Translations under genes and position numbers: made by a program
Origin: Balanoglossus misakiensis
Lineage: Eukaryota > Hemichordata
NCBI GenBank assembly: GCA_040954595.2
Contig: CM082579.2
Location: 6,944,001-7,008,000, forward strand
Reading direction: 5' to 3'
Length of the DNA stretch: 64,000 nt
Shown here: positions 41,401 through 52,000 of the stretch, in pieces
Layout of the letters: every line of letters starts with the position of its first letter
Numbering within the stretch: the first letter of the stretch is position 1
Notes under the pieces: generated by a model
The model's database searches: none
The model's input: only the letters and a program-made list of their open reading frames with translations
Told to the model about the DNA's origin: nothing

Positions 41401-44400
41401 AAATGACAATTTTTCGACTTTCCGAATAATCAAAATTTCTTCATTTTGTGACAAAAATCATGGGTTATAGCTCATGAAAATCATCCGAAAACGACAAATT
41501 TTCGACTTTCCGAATATTCAAAATTTCTTCATTTTTTGACAAAAATCATGGGTTATAGCTCATGAAAATCATCCGAAAATGACAATTTTTCGACTTTCCG
41601 AATATTCAAAATTTCTTCATTTTTTGACAAAAATCATGGGTTATAGCTCATGAAAATCATCCGAAAATGACAATTTTTCGACTTTCCGAATATTCAAAAT
41701 TTCTTCATTTTTTGACAAAAACCATGGGTTATAGCTCAGGAAAATGTTCAAAAATCGACGATTGTTCGACTTTCCGAATATACAAAATTTCTTCATTTTT
41801 TCAAAAAAACCATGGGTTATAGCTCAGGAAAATGTTCAAAAATCGACGATTTTTCGACTTTGCGAATTTTCAAAATTTGGTCATTTTTTGAAAAAACCAT
41901 GGGTTATAGCTCATGAAAATCATCCGAAAATGACAATTTTTCGACTTTCCGAATATTCAAAACTTCTTCATTTTTTGACAAAAACCATGGGTTATAGCTC
42001 AGGAAAATGTTCAAAAATCGACGATTTTTCGACTTTGCGAATTTTCAAAATTTGGTCATTTTTTGAAAAAACCATGGGTTATAGCTCAGGAAAATGTTCA
42101 AAAATCGACGATTTTTCGACTTTGCGAATTTTCAAAATTTGGTCATTTTTCGAAAAAACCATGGGTTATAGCTCAGGAAAATGTTCAAAAATCGACGATT
42201 TTTCGACTTTGCGAATTTTCAAAATTTGGTCATTTTTTGACAAAATCATGGGTTATAGCTCATGTAAATCATCCGAAAATGACAATTTTTTGACTTTCCG
42301 AATATTCAAAATTTCTTCATTTTTTGACAAAAATCATGGGTTATAGCTCATGAAAATCATCCGGAAATGACAATTTTTCGACTTTCCGAATAATCAAAAT
42401 TTCTTCATTTTCTGACAAAAATCATGGGTTGTAGCTCATGAAAATCATCCGAAAATGACAATTTTTCGACTTTCCGAATATTCAAAATTTCTTCATTTTT
42501 TGACAAAAATCATGGGTTATAGCTCATGAAAATCATCCGAAAATGACAATTTTCCGACTTTCCGAATATTCAAAATTTCTTCATTTTTTGACAAAAATCA
42601 TGGGTTATAGCTCATGAAAATCATCCGAAAATGGCAATTTTTCGACTTTCCGAATATTCAAAATTTCTTCATTTTTTAACAAAAATCATGGGTTATAGCT
42701 CATGAAAATCATCCGAAAATGACAATTTTTCGACTTTCCGAATATTCAAAATTTCTTCATTTTTTGACAAAAATCATGGGTTATAGCTCATGAAAATCAT
42801 CCGAAAACGACAAATTTTCGACTTTCCGAATATTCAAAATTTCTTCATTTTTTGACAAAAATCATGGGTTATAGCTCATGAAAATCATCCGAAAATGACA
42901 ATTTTTCGACTTTCCGAATATTCAAAATTTCTTCATTTTTTGACAAAAATCATGGGTTATAGCTCATGAAAATCATCCGAAAATGACAATTTTTCGACTT
43001 TCCGAATATTCAAAATTTCTTCATTATTTGACAAAAACCATGGGTTATAGCTCAGGAAAATGTTCAAAAATCGACGATTGTTCGACTTTCCGAATATACA
43101 AAATTTCTTCATTTTTTCAAAAAAACCATGGGTTATAGCTCAGGAAAATGTTCAAAAATCGACGATTTTTCGACTTTGCGAATTTTCAAAATTTGGTCAT
43201 TTTTTGAAAAAACCATGGGTTATAGCTCATGAAAATCATCCGAAAATGACAATTTTTCGACTTTCCGAATATTCAAAACTTCTTCATTTTTTGACAAAAA
43301 CCATGGGTTATAGCTCAGGAAAATGTTCAAAAATCGACGATTTTTCGACTTTGCGAATTTTCAAAATTTGGTCATTTTTTGAAAAAACCATGGGTTATAG
43401 CTCAGGAAAATGTTCAAAAATCGACGATTTTTCGACTTTGCGAATTTTCAAAATTTGGTCATTTTTTGAAAAAACCATGGGTTATAGCTCAGGAAAATGT
43501 TCAAAAATCGACGATTTTTCGACTTTGCGAATTTTCAAAATTTGGTCATTTTTTGAAAAAACCATGGGTTATAGCTCAGGAAAATGTTCAAAAATCGATG
43601 ATTTTTCGACTTTGCGAATTTTCAAAATTTGGTCATTTTTTGAAAAAACCATGGGTTATAGCTCAGGAAAATGTTCAAAAATCGACGATTTTTCGACTTT
43701 GCGAATTTTCAAAATTTGGTCATTTTTTGTAAAAACCATGGGTTATAGCTCAGGAAAATGTTCAAAAATCGACGATTTTTCGACTTTGCGAATTTTCAAA
43801 ATTTGGTCATTTTTTGAAAAAACCATGGGTTATAGCTCAGGAAAATGTTCAAAAATCGACGATTTTTCGACTTTGCGAATTTCCAAAATTTGGTCATTTT
43901 TTGTAAAAACCATGGGTTAGCTCAGGAAAATGTTCAAAAATCGACGATTTTTCGACTTCGCGAATTTTCAAAATTTGGTCATTTTTTGAAAAAAACATGG
44001 GTTATAGCTCAGGAAAATGTTCAAATATCGACGATTTTTCGACTTTGCGAATTTTCAAAATTTGGTCATTTTTTGAAAAAACCATGGGTTATAGCTCAGG
44101 GAAATGTTCAAAAATCGACGATTTTTCGACTTTGCTAATTTTCAAAATTTGGTCATTTTTTGAAAAAAACATGGGTTATAGCTCAGGAAAATGTTCAAAA
44201 ATCGACGATTTTTCGACTTTGCGAATTTTCAAAATTTGGTCATTTTTTGAAAAAAAACCATGGGTTATAGCTCAGGAAAATGTTCAAAAATCGACGATTT
44301 TTCGACTTTGCGAATTTTCAAAATTTGGTCATTTTTTGAAAAAACCATGGGTTATAGCTCAGGAAAATGTTCAAAAATCGACGATTTTTCGACTTTGCGA

Positions 44401-47400
44401 ATTTTCAAAATTTGGTCATTTTTTGAAAAAACCATGGGTTATAGCTCAGGAAAATGTTCAAAAATCGACGATTTTTCGACTTTGCGAATTTCCAAAATTT
44501 GGTCATTTTTTGTAAAAACCATGGGTTATAGCTCAGAAAAATGTTCAAAAATCGACGATTTTTCGACTTCGCGAATTTTCAAAATTTGGTCATTTTTTGA
44601 AAAAAACCATGGGTTATAGCTCAGGAAAATGTTCAAAAATCGACGATTTTTCGACTTTGCGAATTTTCAAAATTTGGTCATTTTTTGAAAAAACCATGGG
44701 TTATAGCTCAGGAAAATGTTCAAAAATCGATGATTTTTCGACTTTGCGAATTTTCAAAATTTGGTCATTTTTTGAAAAAACCATGGGTTATAGCTCAGGA
44801 AAATGTTCAAAAATCGACGATTTTTCGACTTTGCGAATTTTCAAAATTTGGTCATTTTTTGTAAAAACCATGGGTTATAGCTCAGGAAAATGTTCAAAAA
44901 TCGACGATTTTTCGACTTTGCGAATTTTCAAAATTTGGTCATTTTTTGTAAAAACCATGGGTTATAGCTCAGGAAAATGTTCAAAAATCGACGATTTTTC
45001 GACTTTGCGAATTTTCAAAATTTGGTCATTTTTTGAAAAAACCATTGGTTATAGCTCAGGAAAATGTTCAAAAATCGACGATTTTTCGACTTTGCGAATT
45101 TTCAAAATTTGGTCATTTTTTGAAAAAACCATGGGTTATAGCTCAGGAAAATGTTCAAAAATTGACGATTTTTCGACTTTGCGAATTTTCAAAATTTGGT
45201 CATTTTTTGAAAAAACCATGGGTTATAGCTCAGGAAAATGTTCAAAAATCGACGATTTTTCGACTTTGCGAATTTTCAAAATTTGGTCATTTTTTGAAAA
45301 AACCATGGGTTATAGCTCAGGAAAATGTTCAAAAATCGACGATTTTTCGACTTTGCGAATTTTCAAAATTTGGTCATTTTTTGTAAAAACCATGGGTTAT
45401 AGCTCAGGAAAATGTTCAAAAATCGACGATTTTTCGACTTTGCGAATTTTCAAAATTTGGTCATTTTTTGTAAAAACCATGGGTTATAGCTCAGGAAAAT
45501 GTTCAAAAATCGACGATTTTTCGACTTTGCGAATTTTCAAAATTTGGTCATTTTTTGAAAAAAACCATGGGTTATAGCTCAGGAAAATGTTCAAAAATCG
45601 ACGATTTTTCGACTTTGCGAATTTTCAAAATTTGGACATTTTTTGAAAAAACCATGGGTTATAGCTCAGGAAAATGTTCAAAAATCGACGATTTTTCGAC
45701 TTTGCGAATTTTCAAAATTTGGTCATTTTTTGTAAAAACCATGGGTTATAGCTTAGGAAAATGTTCAAAAATCGACGATTTTTCGACTTTGCGAATTTTC
45801 AAAATTTGGTCATTTTTTGAGAAAACCATGGGTTATAGCTCAGGAAAATGTTCAAAAATCGACGATTTTTCGACTTTGCGAATTTTCAAAATTTGGTCAT
45901 TTTTTGAAAAAACCATGGGTTATAGCTCAAGAAAATCGTCCAAAAATGACAATTTTTCGATTTTGCAAAAGTTCATAATTTCTTCATTTAAAAAAATCAG
46001 GTATGTATGTCCGTCTGTCTGTCTGTCTGTCTCTTGTTTTGAAATGCACTAAGAGATGCGGTTATCGTCTGTCACCATGGTTACAATGCATGGACTCGAT
46101 TTGGACCAGCAGTGATCACATGACAGTGCACGTGCTACATGTCGAATTTCACAAAACTCAGAAGCCTAAGACTCCTACCTGAGGCAAAGTATTCCAGCTT
46201 GAATCCTGTGTGGGTTCTATTCTCGGCGTCGCCAGTTTGAAAAGTCAGGTACAGCCTCGGGACAGTGGAACTGAACGAGACCGTTTCGTTGCCACATGCC
46301 CGGTCGATGACGATGCTGCTTTCGTTTCTGCCATTGAAGGCCTGTAAATTTGACACAGGCTCGAATGGATTGAACAGTTCTCGCCTAAACAATAATACTC
46401 TTCTAGTATTATAATATATAACAACACGAAAATAAACAGGATTTCATCCATTCTAATCTTACTCTTATCCTTCCCAACGCAGATACATTAATATCTAGAT
46501 ATAATTGAATATTGACACAGCTAGTTTACGTATATGTTTGGTATGATTATTGATGTGATTTGTGTTTTTTTCACTTCGCGTCAATAATTTAATTAAATTG
46601 GCTGGGTTAAAAAATTCTCTCCTAGTCACTGTAGAAAGAAATCTTTAAATGGCAGGAAATGGAAGGCATTTGTGACTCACTGCCAGGAAATCCTGATCGC
46701 AGTCAGCGGAAATTGAGAGATCCATAGAGAGAACCCGGATGTCCACTTTGTTGCCGACGTCCGTAGCGATCAGCCAATCACAGGAGACGTTGGATGGAGA
46801 CGGGTTGGGGTGATTGGGACTCTCGATTGTTCCCACTGCGTGTGCGCTGTCATTCGCCAGCATTTGGATTCCGCTGCATATACCTGGTGGAAAGAAAAGA
46901 AGAGCCATCGCTGCTTTAAATTTGAACACCAAAGAAACCAATAGCGTCGACTTGCCTTTCAAGTATATATAGAACGTTTCGAAAATTGCGATAAACATGA
47001 GCAGCACACGTACCTGTATAGTTCGCTTTGAAACCTTTAAACCCTTGCGAACCGTCCGAATGGAATACGATAGTTAATATGTTGGACGATGAAAGAACTT
47101 CGGTTGTTACATTATTGCCGCAATATTGCCCAATTCTGGTTGACGCATTTTGAAAGCCATCGTAAATCTTTGGAGACAAAATGAAAAAAAATGGATACTG
47201 AAGTTATATATACAAAGGTTATGTTAACAGACGTTCTTACAATTCGGGGAATGGGCAGAAAAGCAATTGCAATCCGATGACAGACAAATACTGAATTTCA
47301 CAAGAACGTCCATACCTCCACATAATCGTAGCAGACATCTTGGAGTCTGCCTTCAAGGACAAACTCGATGAAACTCAAGAAAACCTTGTTTCCTCTTGAC

Positions 47401-47878
47401 ACAGCAATGACCCAAGTACAGTCCTCGTCGTTCGGATATCCGAGGCCTTTTCGGGGGCTAGTTATAACTCCTGTCCAATCATTGAATTCACCATCTATTC
47501 CTGAGCAGGTTCCATCTGAAAAGCAGATGAATGTAGCATCGAATAGTAACTCATTCACTTTGCGTATAGGTGATGTTAACTTTCCCACTATCACGGAATT
47601 TCGAAATTGGCAAAAATAAAGAACTGATCCGACACTTGATTATGAAAACTCGAAATTGCCATCTCATTAATTTTTCACGAAAATATGATTACTTACATTG
47701 ATGTAAAAAAGTTAGTCAATTTCGACAGCTTGAGACCCATGCCAATTTTTTTTTTCAAATTGGAACGCAATCACGATCATTTCCCCAAAGAGGTGCTTGA
47801 GTCCTTACCTGCCCCGTGGAGTGTAGCAGACACAACGGCCGCTAACATCCAACATAGCACCACCGCTCCGGAACCCAT
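18790..47878 (-). CDS. Adhesion GPCR: signal peptide, 2 CUB, 3 EGF, HRM, GAIN/GPS, 7TM
   Basis: At least 28 exons, about 1,160 codons. High to low: 47878-47809 (signal peptide), 47515-47316 and 47167-47014 (CUB1), 46883-46681 and 46384-46179 (CUB2), 29929-29702 (EGF1, EGF2), 29525-29406 (EGF3), 28979-28863 and 28742-28630 (HRM), 28283-28071, 27943-27872, 27269-27107, 26927-26778, 26437-26344, 26222-26105, 25646-25597, 25123-25000 (GAIN and GPS, CHCYHMT), 24756-24647 (TM1), 24244-24145 (TM2), 23850-23700 (TM3), 23385-23319 (TM4), 23051-22988 and 22343-22249 (TM5), 21660-21534 (TM6), 21173-21132 (TM7, GLFFCVAHC), 20743-20546, 19157-19111, 18883-18790 (tail, stop TGA). All junctions close in phase except within CUB2. 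Family-B2 signatures: [53 protein letters not shown] cell-surface receptor, autoproteolysed at the GPS in most relatives. Ligand unknown. The CUB part could instead be a separate gene. Confidence 0.85.
19893..19950 (+). repeat. G-rich tract with quadruplex-forming potential
   Basis: Ten or so runs of 3-5 G separated by 1-4 bases, in the intron between host exons 20743-20546 and 19157-19111. The plus strand (non-template relative to plus, antisense to the host gene) is the G-rich one. A second G-rich part is at 19285-19345. Confidence 0.7.
20374..20515 (-). repeat. Dispersed repeat, copy A (related to 54680-54815)
   Basis: Plus-strand blocks tcaatcacgtgatctgg, gacgggcaa, caatatttcggca and cagtaaaagttttt recur in the same order at 54680-54815. 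On the minus strand both copies keep an open frame of about 40 codons beginning KLLL(D/G)AEIL and containing PDHVID. Origin unknown; could be a transposon fragment or a duplicated exon. Confidence 0.65.
20949..21041. repeat. Inverted repeat (foldback) in adhesion-GPCR intron
   Basis: Perfect 12-bp arms ccgggatttgcg (20957-20968) and cgcaaatcccgg (21017-21028) are flanked by ggccct / agggct. Inside, cagaag and cttctg can pair, giving an imperfect hairpin of about 90 bp that is CpG-rich for the region. Could be a miniature foldback element or a structured RNA. Confidence 0.65.
21666..21720 (+). repeat. Purine-rich tract next to TM6 exon acceptor
   Basis: Almost pure G/A on the plus strand. On the coding (minus) strand it is a long pyrimidine tract ending at the acceptor of exon 21660-21534. 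Confidence 0.7.
25000..25646 (-). other. GPS (autoproteolysis site) exons of the GAIN domain
   Basis: Two exons give [16 protein letters not shown] and [16 protein letters not shown]. The four Cys of the GPS and the W are in place. The expected cleavage would be between M and T of H-M-T (H-L-T/S in most relatives). The first half has CVFM where CxFW is usual. Confidence 0.88.
25749..25830 (+). tRNA. tRNA-Leu (anticodon TAA), antisense in an adhesion-GPCR intron
   Basis: 82 nt. The 7-bp acceptor stem agtgcgg (25749-25755) pairs with ccgcact (25824-25830). The A box is tggccgagcggttaagg, the anticodon stem ttgga/tccaa, and the 7-base loop cttaagt has anticodon TAA at 25782-25784. It has the long class II variable arm typical of tRNA-Leu, a T arm with gggttcgaatccc, and tttt shortly after for pol III termination. 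No intron. It lies between host exons 25646-25597 and 26222-26105 on the opposite strand. Confidence 0.96.
26464..26540 (+). repeat. (GA)n microsatellite
   Basis: GA repeats with GACA interruptions. On the host's coding strand this is a CT tract lying just upstream of the acceptor of exon 26437-26344. Confidence 0.9.
28401..28437 (+). repeat. (CCA)/(CAA) microsatellite
   Basis: Short trinucleotide repeat in the intron between HRM and GAIN exons. Confidence 0.85.
29406..29929 (-). other. Three EGF-like domains of the adhesion GPCR
   Basis: EGF1 begins [15 protein letters not shown]2 ([16 protein letters not shown]) and EGF3 ([16 protein letters not shown]) carry the calcium-binding DxDE start. 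Six cysteines per domain are visible. All boundaries are phase 1, the usual phase for shuffled extracellular modules. Confidence 0.9.
29959..39180. repeat. A-type block 1 (88-bp units, about 105 copies)
   Basis: Uninterrupted A-type units. Occasional 87-bp units have lost one T of ttttttgac. Variants such as gacaaacatc (30462 and 34067) and cgacattccg (30691 and 34296) recur 3605 bp apart, and aaaatgtcttc at 30884 and 34401 is 3517 bp apart (one unit lost). Confidence 0.95.
39181..41280. repeat. B-type block 1 (87-bp units)
   Basis: Begins with hybrid units (gtttgttcgac, aatatacaaaatttc) then about 24 B units. The 87-bp period leaves plus-strand frames open over several units. Confidence 0.93.
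41281..43303. repeat. Alternating A/B mosaic
   Basis: A 41281-41721, B 41722-41899, single A 41900-41987, B 41988-42245, A 42246-43037, B 43038-43215, single A 43216-43303. The hybrid junction unit at about 41744 recurs at 43060, a shift of 1316 bp (equal to 11 x 88 + 4 x 87). Confidence 0.88.
43304..46000. repeat. B-type block 2 and decayed array end
   Basis: About 30 B units to 45925, then one divergent unit with features of both types (ctcaagaaaatcgtcc, gattttgcaaaagttc), then (GTCT)n at 46013-46032. Confidence 0.93.
46013..46032 (+). repeat. (GTCT)n microsatellite at array edge
   Basis: Five GTCT repeats directly after the last decayed array unit. Confidence 0.9.
46179..46883 (-). other. 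CUB domain 2 (two exons); intervening junction unresolved
   Basis: The first half (46883-46681) has [23 protein letters not shown] and CDQDFLA and ends phase 0 before a perfect GTGAGT. The second half (46384-46179) reads [20 protein letters not shown] and GFKLEYFAS, but needs phase 2 at its acceptor (TTTAG|GCGAG). Either a small exon between 46385 and 46680 was missed, an alternative splice site is used, or there is a one-base error or frameshift. Confidence 0.7.
47014..47515 (-). other. CUB domain 1 (two exons) of the adhesion GPCR
   Basis: Starts [18 protein letters not shown]. It has the CUB hallmarks C...G.I.SP, CTWVI, DYVEIYDG (across the intron at 47315/47168) and GQYCG. Roughly residues 26-140. 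CUB modules bind ligand, often through Ca2+; the acidic residues D/E of YDYVEIYDG are present. Confidence 0.85.
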
Positions 47879-49071
47879 ACCGGGTGTCGTCGTGTCCACC
47901 AAGGCTGTCCTACTGACTGTACAACAGCACCACGCAGAACACAAATCAAGGCGCTCGGAAACAGATCTGAGCGAGAAAATGCGAAATTCTGTATTTGCGA
48001 TTTTAGAGTGCCGATGTGCAAACCATCCTCATGACTCTACACAAACAATAATTATTCCGTCCGCATCGCATTGCGCTGTAAAGTTATATCCGGTTTTGTT
48101 CTGCGCAGGTGGCAGGAAGTTTCGAGGCCAATGAAGTTCACCAGACGTTCTCACAACCCTAATGCGCAGTTTCATCGCGGCAACGGGTGCATTAGTTTTC
48201 CGATATAAAACGATTAGTTGTCCTTAATTTCCTGTCCACTTTGAAGTATTTATATCTTAAACAAATTTATGGCGAAGACCAATGAATATCAACGCGTTAA
48301 CCTGCTGGTGAATTGAATTTAAAGTAAAAATATGTAATATGTCTCGGGGCGTGGAATTGAACAGAAGAAAACATACTAAACTCGAGCAAGTCTCACTGTT
48401 GAACGATGTCTGCAGGAATTGAAACTGAACACCAATCAAGTAATTGCTCTAACTCTGTTGGTTGAAAGGTGCCCCCATCTATGAGCTAAATGAACGGGAT
48501 GTCAGTATAAATGAAAGTTGCAGCACTTACTGAGTTACTTCAGCTCCTTTAAGTTCCAGATCTTACAGAAATCGCGAAGTTTATCAGAAGTAAACCGACG
48601 CCATACGCCGCTTTTGTGACATAATGTCGCGACTAGACTGTTTCCCAATCAAATTCCTCGCAATGACTTCTGGGCCCGTTTGTCCATGTTGGCTTGGCAA
48701 CGAGGACAACACGTCGTCGGAATCCACATTTCTATCTATATGCACACAGTGCACCTGCTCGAGGAAACATGACTGTGTTTTGAAGGTTTCAGGCCAGTGA
48801 TTTTAGAAAATCAGTGCGTAATTTCCTGTGCTCTCCACTCGAGGTTGAGTTGGTGTCACAAGCCATCCCTCCTATATCTTCGCAAAGTTATGGAGACCCG
48901 AAAGTACCAGTGCTGCTCCCTATTTACCTTATGGCACGTGAAATTTAATGCAATCTATCCCGGGGGCGTTTTATTGCTCAAATATGTGAAATAAATCTAT
49001 GTTGAAAATACGTTGGAAAAGCTTAGTTATACAGTGCTAGTTTGTTAACTCTGAAAACATTTTTTAAAGAT
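47879..49071. other. Intergenic: adhesion-GPCR 5' flank and amylase 3' flank
   Basis: No supported coding frame. AATAAA on the minus strand (plus tttatt at 48970-48975) lies about 100 bp past the amylase stop and is its likely poly(A) signal. Confidence 0.55.
48970..48975 (-). promoter_or_regulatory. Candidate amylase poly(A) signal
   Basis: AATAAA on the minus strand, about 100 bp beyond the stop codon at 49072. Confidence 0.6.
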
Positions 49072-52000
49072 CTAAAGCACAAAAGCAACCAATGTTGCTA
49101 AATGGACAAGTAGAATGACATAGAACATGTGCGAAGTCTGTCTTGACGACTTGGAGACATCTCCTGCGATGTAGATCTTGGGTTCGCCTTTCGTCAAGGT
49201 CACGGTGAACTGGCCATTCGAAACAGTCACTTCGTCAGAAGGGTCAAACAGGTTGGATAGCACTGAAAGAAAACAGAGACTTATATTCAGAGGCTGTAGA
49301 CGTTCGAAGAGACAAACCAAAGGTCAAACCATCAACCAGACACAAAGACAGACAGGCAGACAGACAGACAGAGAGAATAATAACATCATACCTGTGCCAT
49401 CAGTAAATTCTGCATTAGTAATAGTTCGCTTAATGTCGTCAAAACCACTGCCCCTGTTTGTAATTGCGATAAACGTCTGAAAAAATGACCGAGATAGAAA
49501 AAGAGTGACATCAAGCCGATCGGTGATGGCCAACATCAGGAAATCATTGCTCTGCTTCATTGCGTGAATGTTTCATTTCTGGTCGAATCAAATGAATTAA
49601 CGGTTCGTCATAGCTCATTGGTCAGATTCGCAAAAGACAATGATACCTCTAGTTTTTTGTGTGTTGACTATAGTGTAGTACGACGACCATTGCCAAGTAC
49701 GATAGTTGTGGTTTGTGTTGGAATTGTCGTTCGCTCACTCGGGCAGTATGCAAATACACACATTTTTTCCCCACTGATTAAACTTCCTTCACTAAAGTGG
49801 TCGATTTGTTGGGAATAGTGACCACAAACATTACTAAACACAACTACTCACCTCAAATCGAGTAAATGAATAGAAGTCCATGTCGTACACGCTCTCTTTC
49901 TGTTCACTGTCGATGAAGGACTGTCCAAGACTATGGCGATAGTTATTCACCTTGACCATAAACTGTATGCAAAAATCGAATTTGACAGGATATGAAAAAT
50001 ACAACTTGGACTAAACTAACCAAAATTATATAATATTATATTACATGAGAACTGAACATAATCTCACTAAGGTATCAAAAAACATAACATAACACAGAGT
50101 ATCAGATGGCACAACGTCACAGTTAAATTCCATATTGTACCCGAAATAACGTAACATGTGTAGTTTGTTTAAATACAATATATCCTATCACACCACCCCG
50201 ACCCACACCAAAGCAAATCACACCACACTATGCATAAAACAATCATTTATGATCGAAAACATTTAGCAATATTTCTTATTCAATATGCATGACAACACAC
50301 ACCTTGTACAGTTCGTGTTCGGTGTCCACGTGGGGCCAAAGTGACTCCCTATTCTGTGGATCATTGCCACCATCAAAACCAAGCTCGGTGCCATAATAAA
50401 GGAACGGAATCCACTGAATGTGGGAAACAAATGTTCGAATTAATTCATGCAAAGCAAGATATATGTACTGAGTTTATAATACTGTTGTATCTTTGTACTT
50501 GACAGTTCTGTTGTTTTTACTGAAGATGTCACTGTTCAATGGGTAATCTTTCAAGGCGAGAAGTGAACGTTGACGAATTAAGTTACAGTAAATTGCAAAA
50601 AAGCTTACAATGATTTTCGTCAATATAAAAAACAGGACACTCAAATGTTCCTGTGAAAACTGTCTTATATCCAGTCACCTACCCGTGCCATCATCAGATA
50701 GACTAACGCGTTCTTCAGCGCCGTGACGTCGCTGTTGCGAGACAAGAATCGCGCTCTGTCGTGGTTGTCAAGGAAACCACCAAGTATTGTGGTGTCTTGG
50801 TAAGCCGCGGCCTACAGATGCAGAAGAAATTAATCGAAGGACAGTTAATGACGGAAGTGGAGAATATACCACTTCCTGAGAAATTAGTCAACAACCGACA
50901 ACAACAACACGTTAGTGACACAAACACACACGATTTCAGTTTTAATGCGTTACCTCAGCAACAAGCTGATCGTGGATTCGGACAAGACTGCTTCCAGCCG
51001 GATTATTCTGGAAGAGATCTTCCAGTACAAAATACATCGGGAAGGACAACACGGAGTCTAGATTACCCTGGTAACTGGCGACCACCTCAAGGTTGCCATC
51101 GTACGCTTCGCCGATTGTGTAGCCCTGGCAGGCTTGGTCAACTTCTTGCAAAAAATCCATGGAAACCTGTGACGAGAGTACGCGACCGAATTAAACAATC
51201 TTGGCTATATACGCCCTGCGTATGGTATGATGGTGGTATAAAAATGGCCACACAATGTATTATTGCCTATATCTGTAGTTTGTCGCAATAAGCCTGCAGC
51301 AAAAATAATTGGAGGTAACATTATACGAACCCCTTTGACGAAGTCAAGGCGATACCCATCAAACCCGTAATCGGTATCCAAACTTCTGGCCCAGTCCAAT
51401 AGAATCTGTCGTACTTCAGGGTTTGTCTGGTTCAAATCGGGTAGGGAGGCCAACCAACATTCGTGTACCTAAATGCATGCAACAGTCGAGTTACACCAAC
51501 AATATTTGGCGGGTTTTAGTGCTAAACAACACTACCACTGTTTCCGAAAAATATGTATCCCATCAAAGAAGCGAAATGGTACTTTCCTAGCAGCCACACG
51601 AACGACAAGCACTTATAGAGGGCGTATGTTCCTTGAAATCTAAGCAGGTGGGAAAGGAATCAGTGAAGGCTACCTACATTATCTGGCTGTTCGTTCGCCC
51701 AATCGATGTCACAGAATGGATGAAAGTGATCGGTTGCATTGAAAGGAGTAAAACCGGTGAAGTTAGTCGTCTTCTCAATAGGGCACCCACTCCAGTGACA
51801 ACCTTCCTGATAACCCATGTGATTCAGTACCCTGCAAAGTTGACCGCGTTGAATCAAAAGTCGGTGTTTGCAGCAACAAAAAACGTGTTTTGCAAAGTGT
51901 GTCTCTCTTGATATGTGTGTAAAACATGTACTTATAAATGATCTAAAAAACTGACACTTGTGATTTTTGAAGTAAAATCCACGTGCCAAAACGAAGTCGG

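Larger units (their letters stand above)
29959..46000. repeat. 16-kb tandem array of 88-bp (A) and 87-bp (B) units inside one adhesion-GPCR intron
   Basis: Every unit contains (c/t)catgggttatagctca followed by an AT-rich body. A units (88 bp) continue tgaaaatcatccgaaaatg and end ttcattttttgacaaaaa. B units (87 bp) continue ggaaaatgttcaaaaatcg and end ggtcattttttgaaaaa. Dividing length by period gives roughly 180 units. The array begins in a decayed unit near 29959 and ends in a decayed unit (45926-46000) followed by (GTCT)n. No coding exon of the host interrupts it. Unit-to-unit identity is high, with many single-base variants that recur in blocks. Confidence 0.97.

Noticed and set aside
29959-46000. 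CRISPR array
   Set aside because: Whole units repeat head to tail with no unique spacers, and the genome is eukaryotic.
39135-46052. Long plus-strand frames (up to 326 codons) as protein-coding genes
   Set aside because: They are the 87-bp unit read in frame; two frames are open together, there is no splice or domain context, and they lie antisense in an intron. Kept only as a finding.
50761-51291. Plus-strand frame of 176 codons across amylase exons
   Set aside because: Antisense to two verified amylase exons; low-complexity and without homology.
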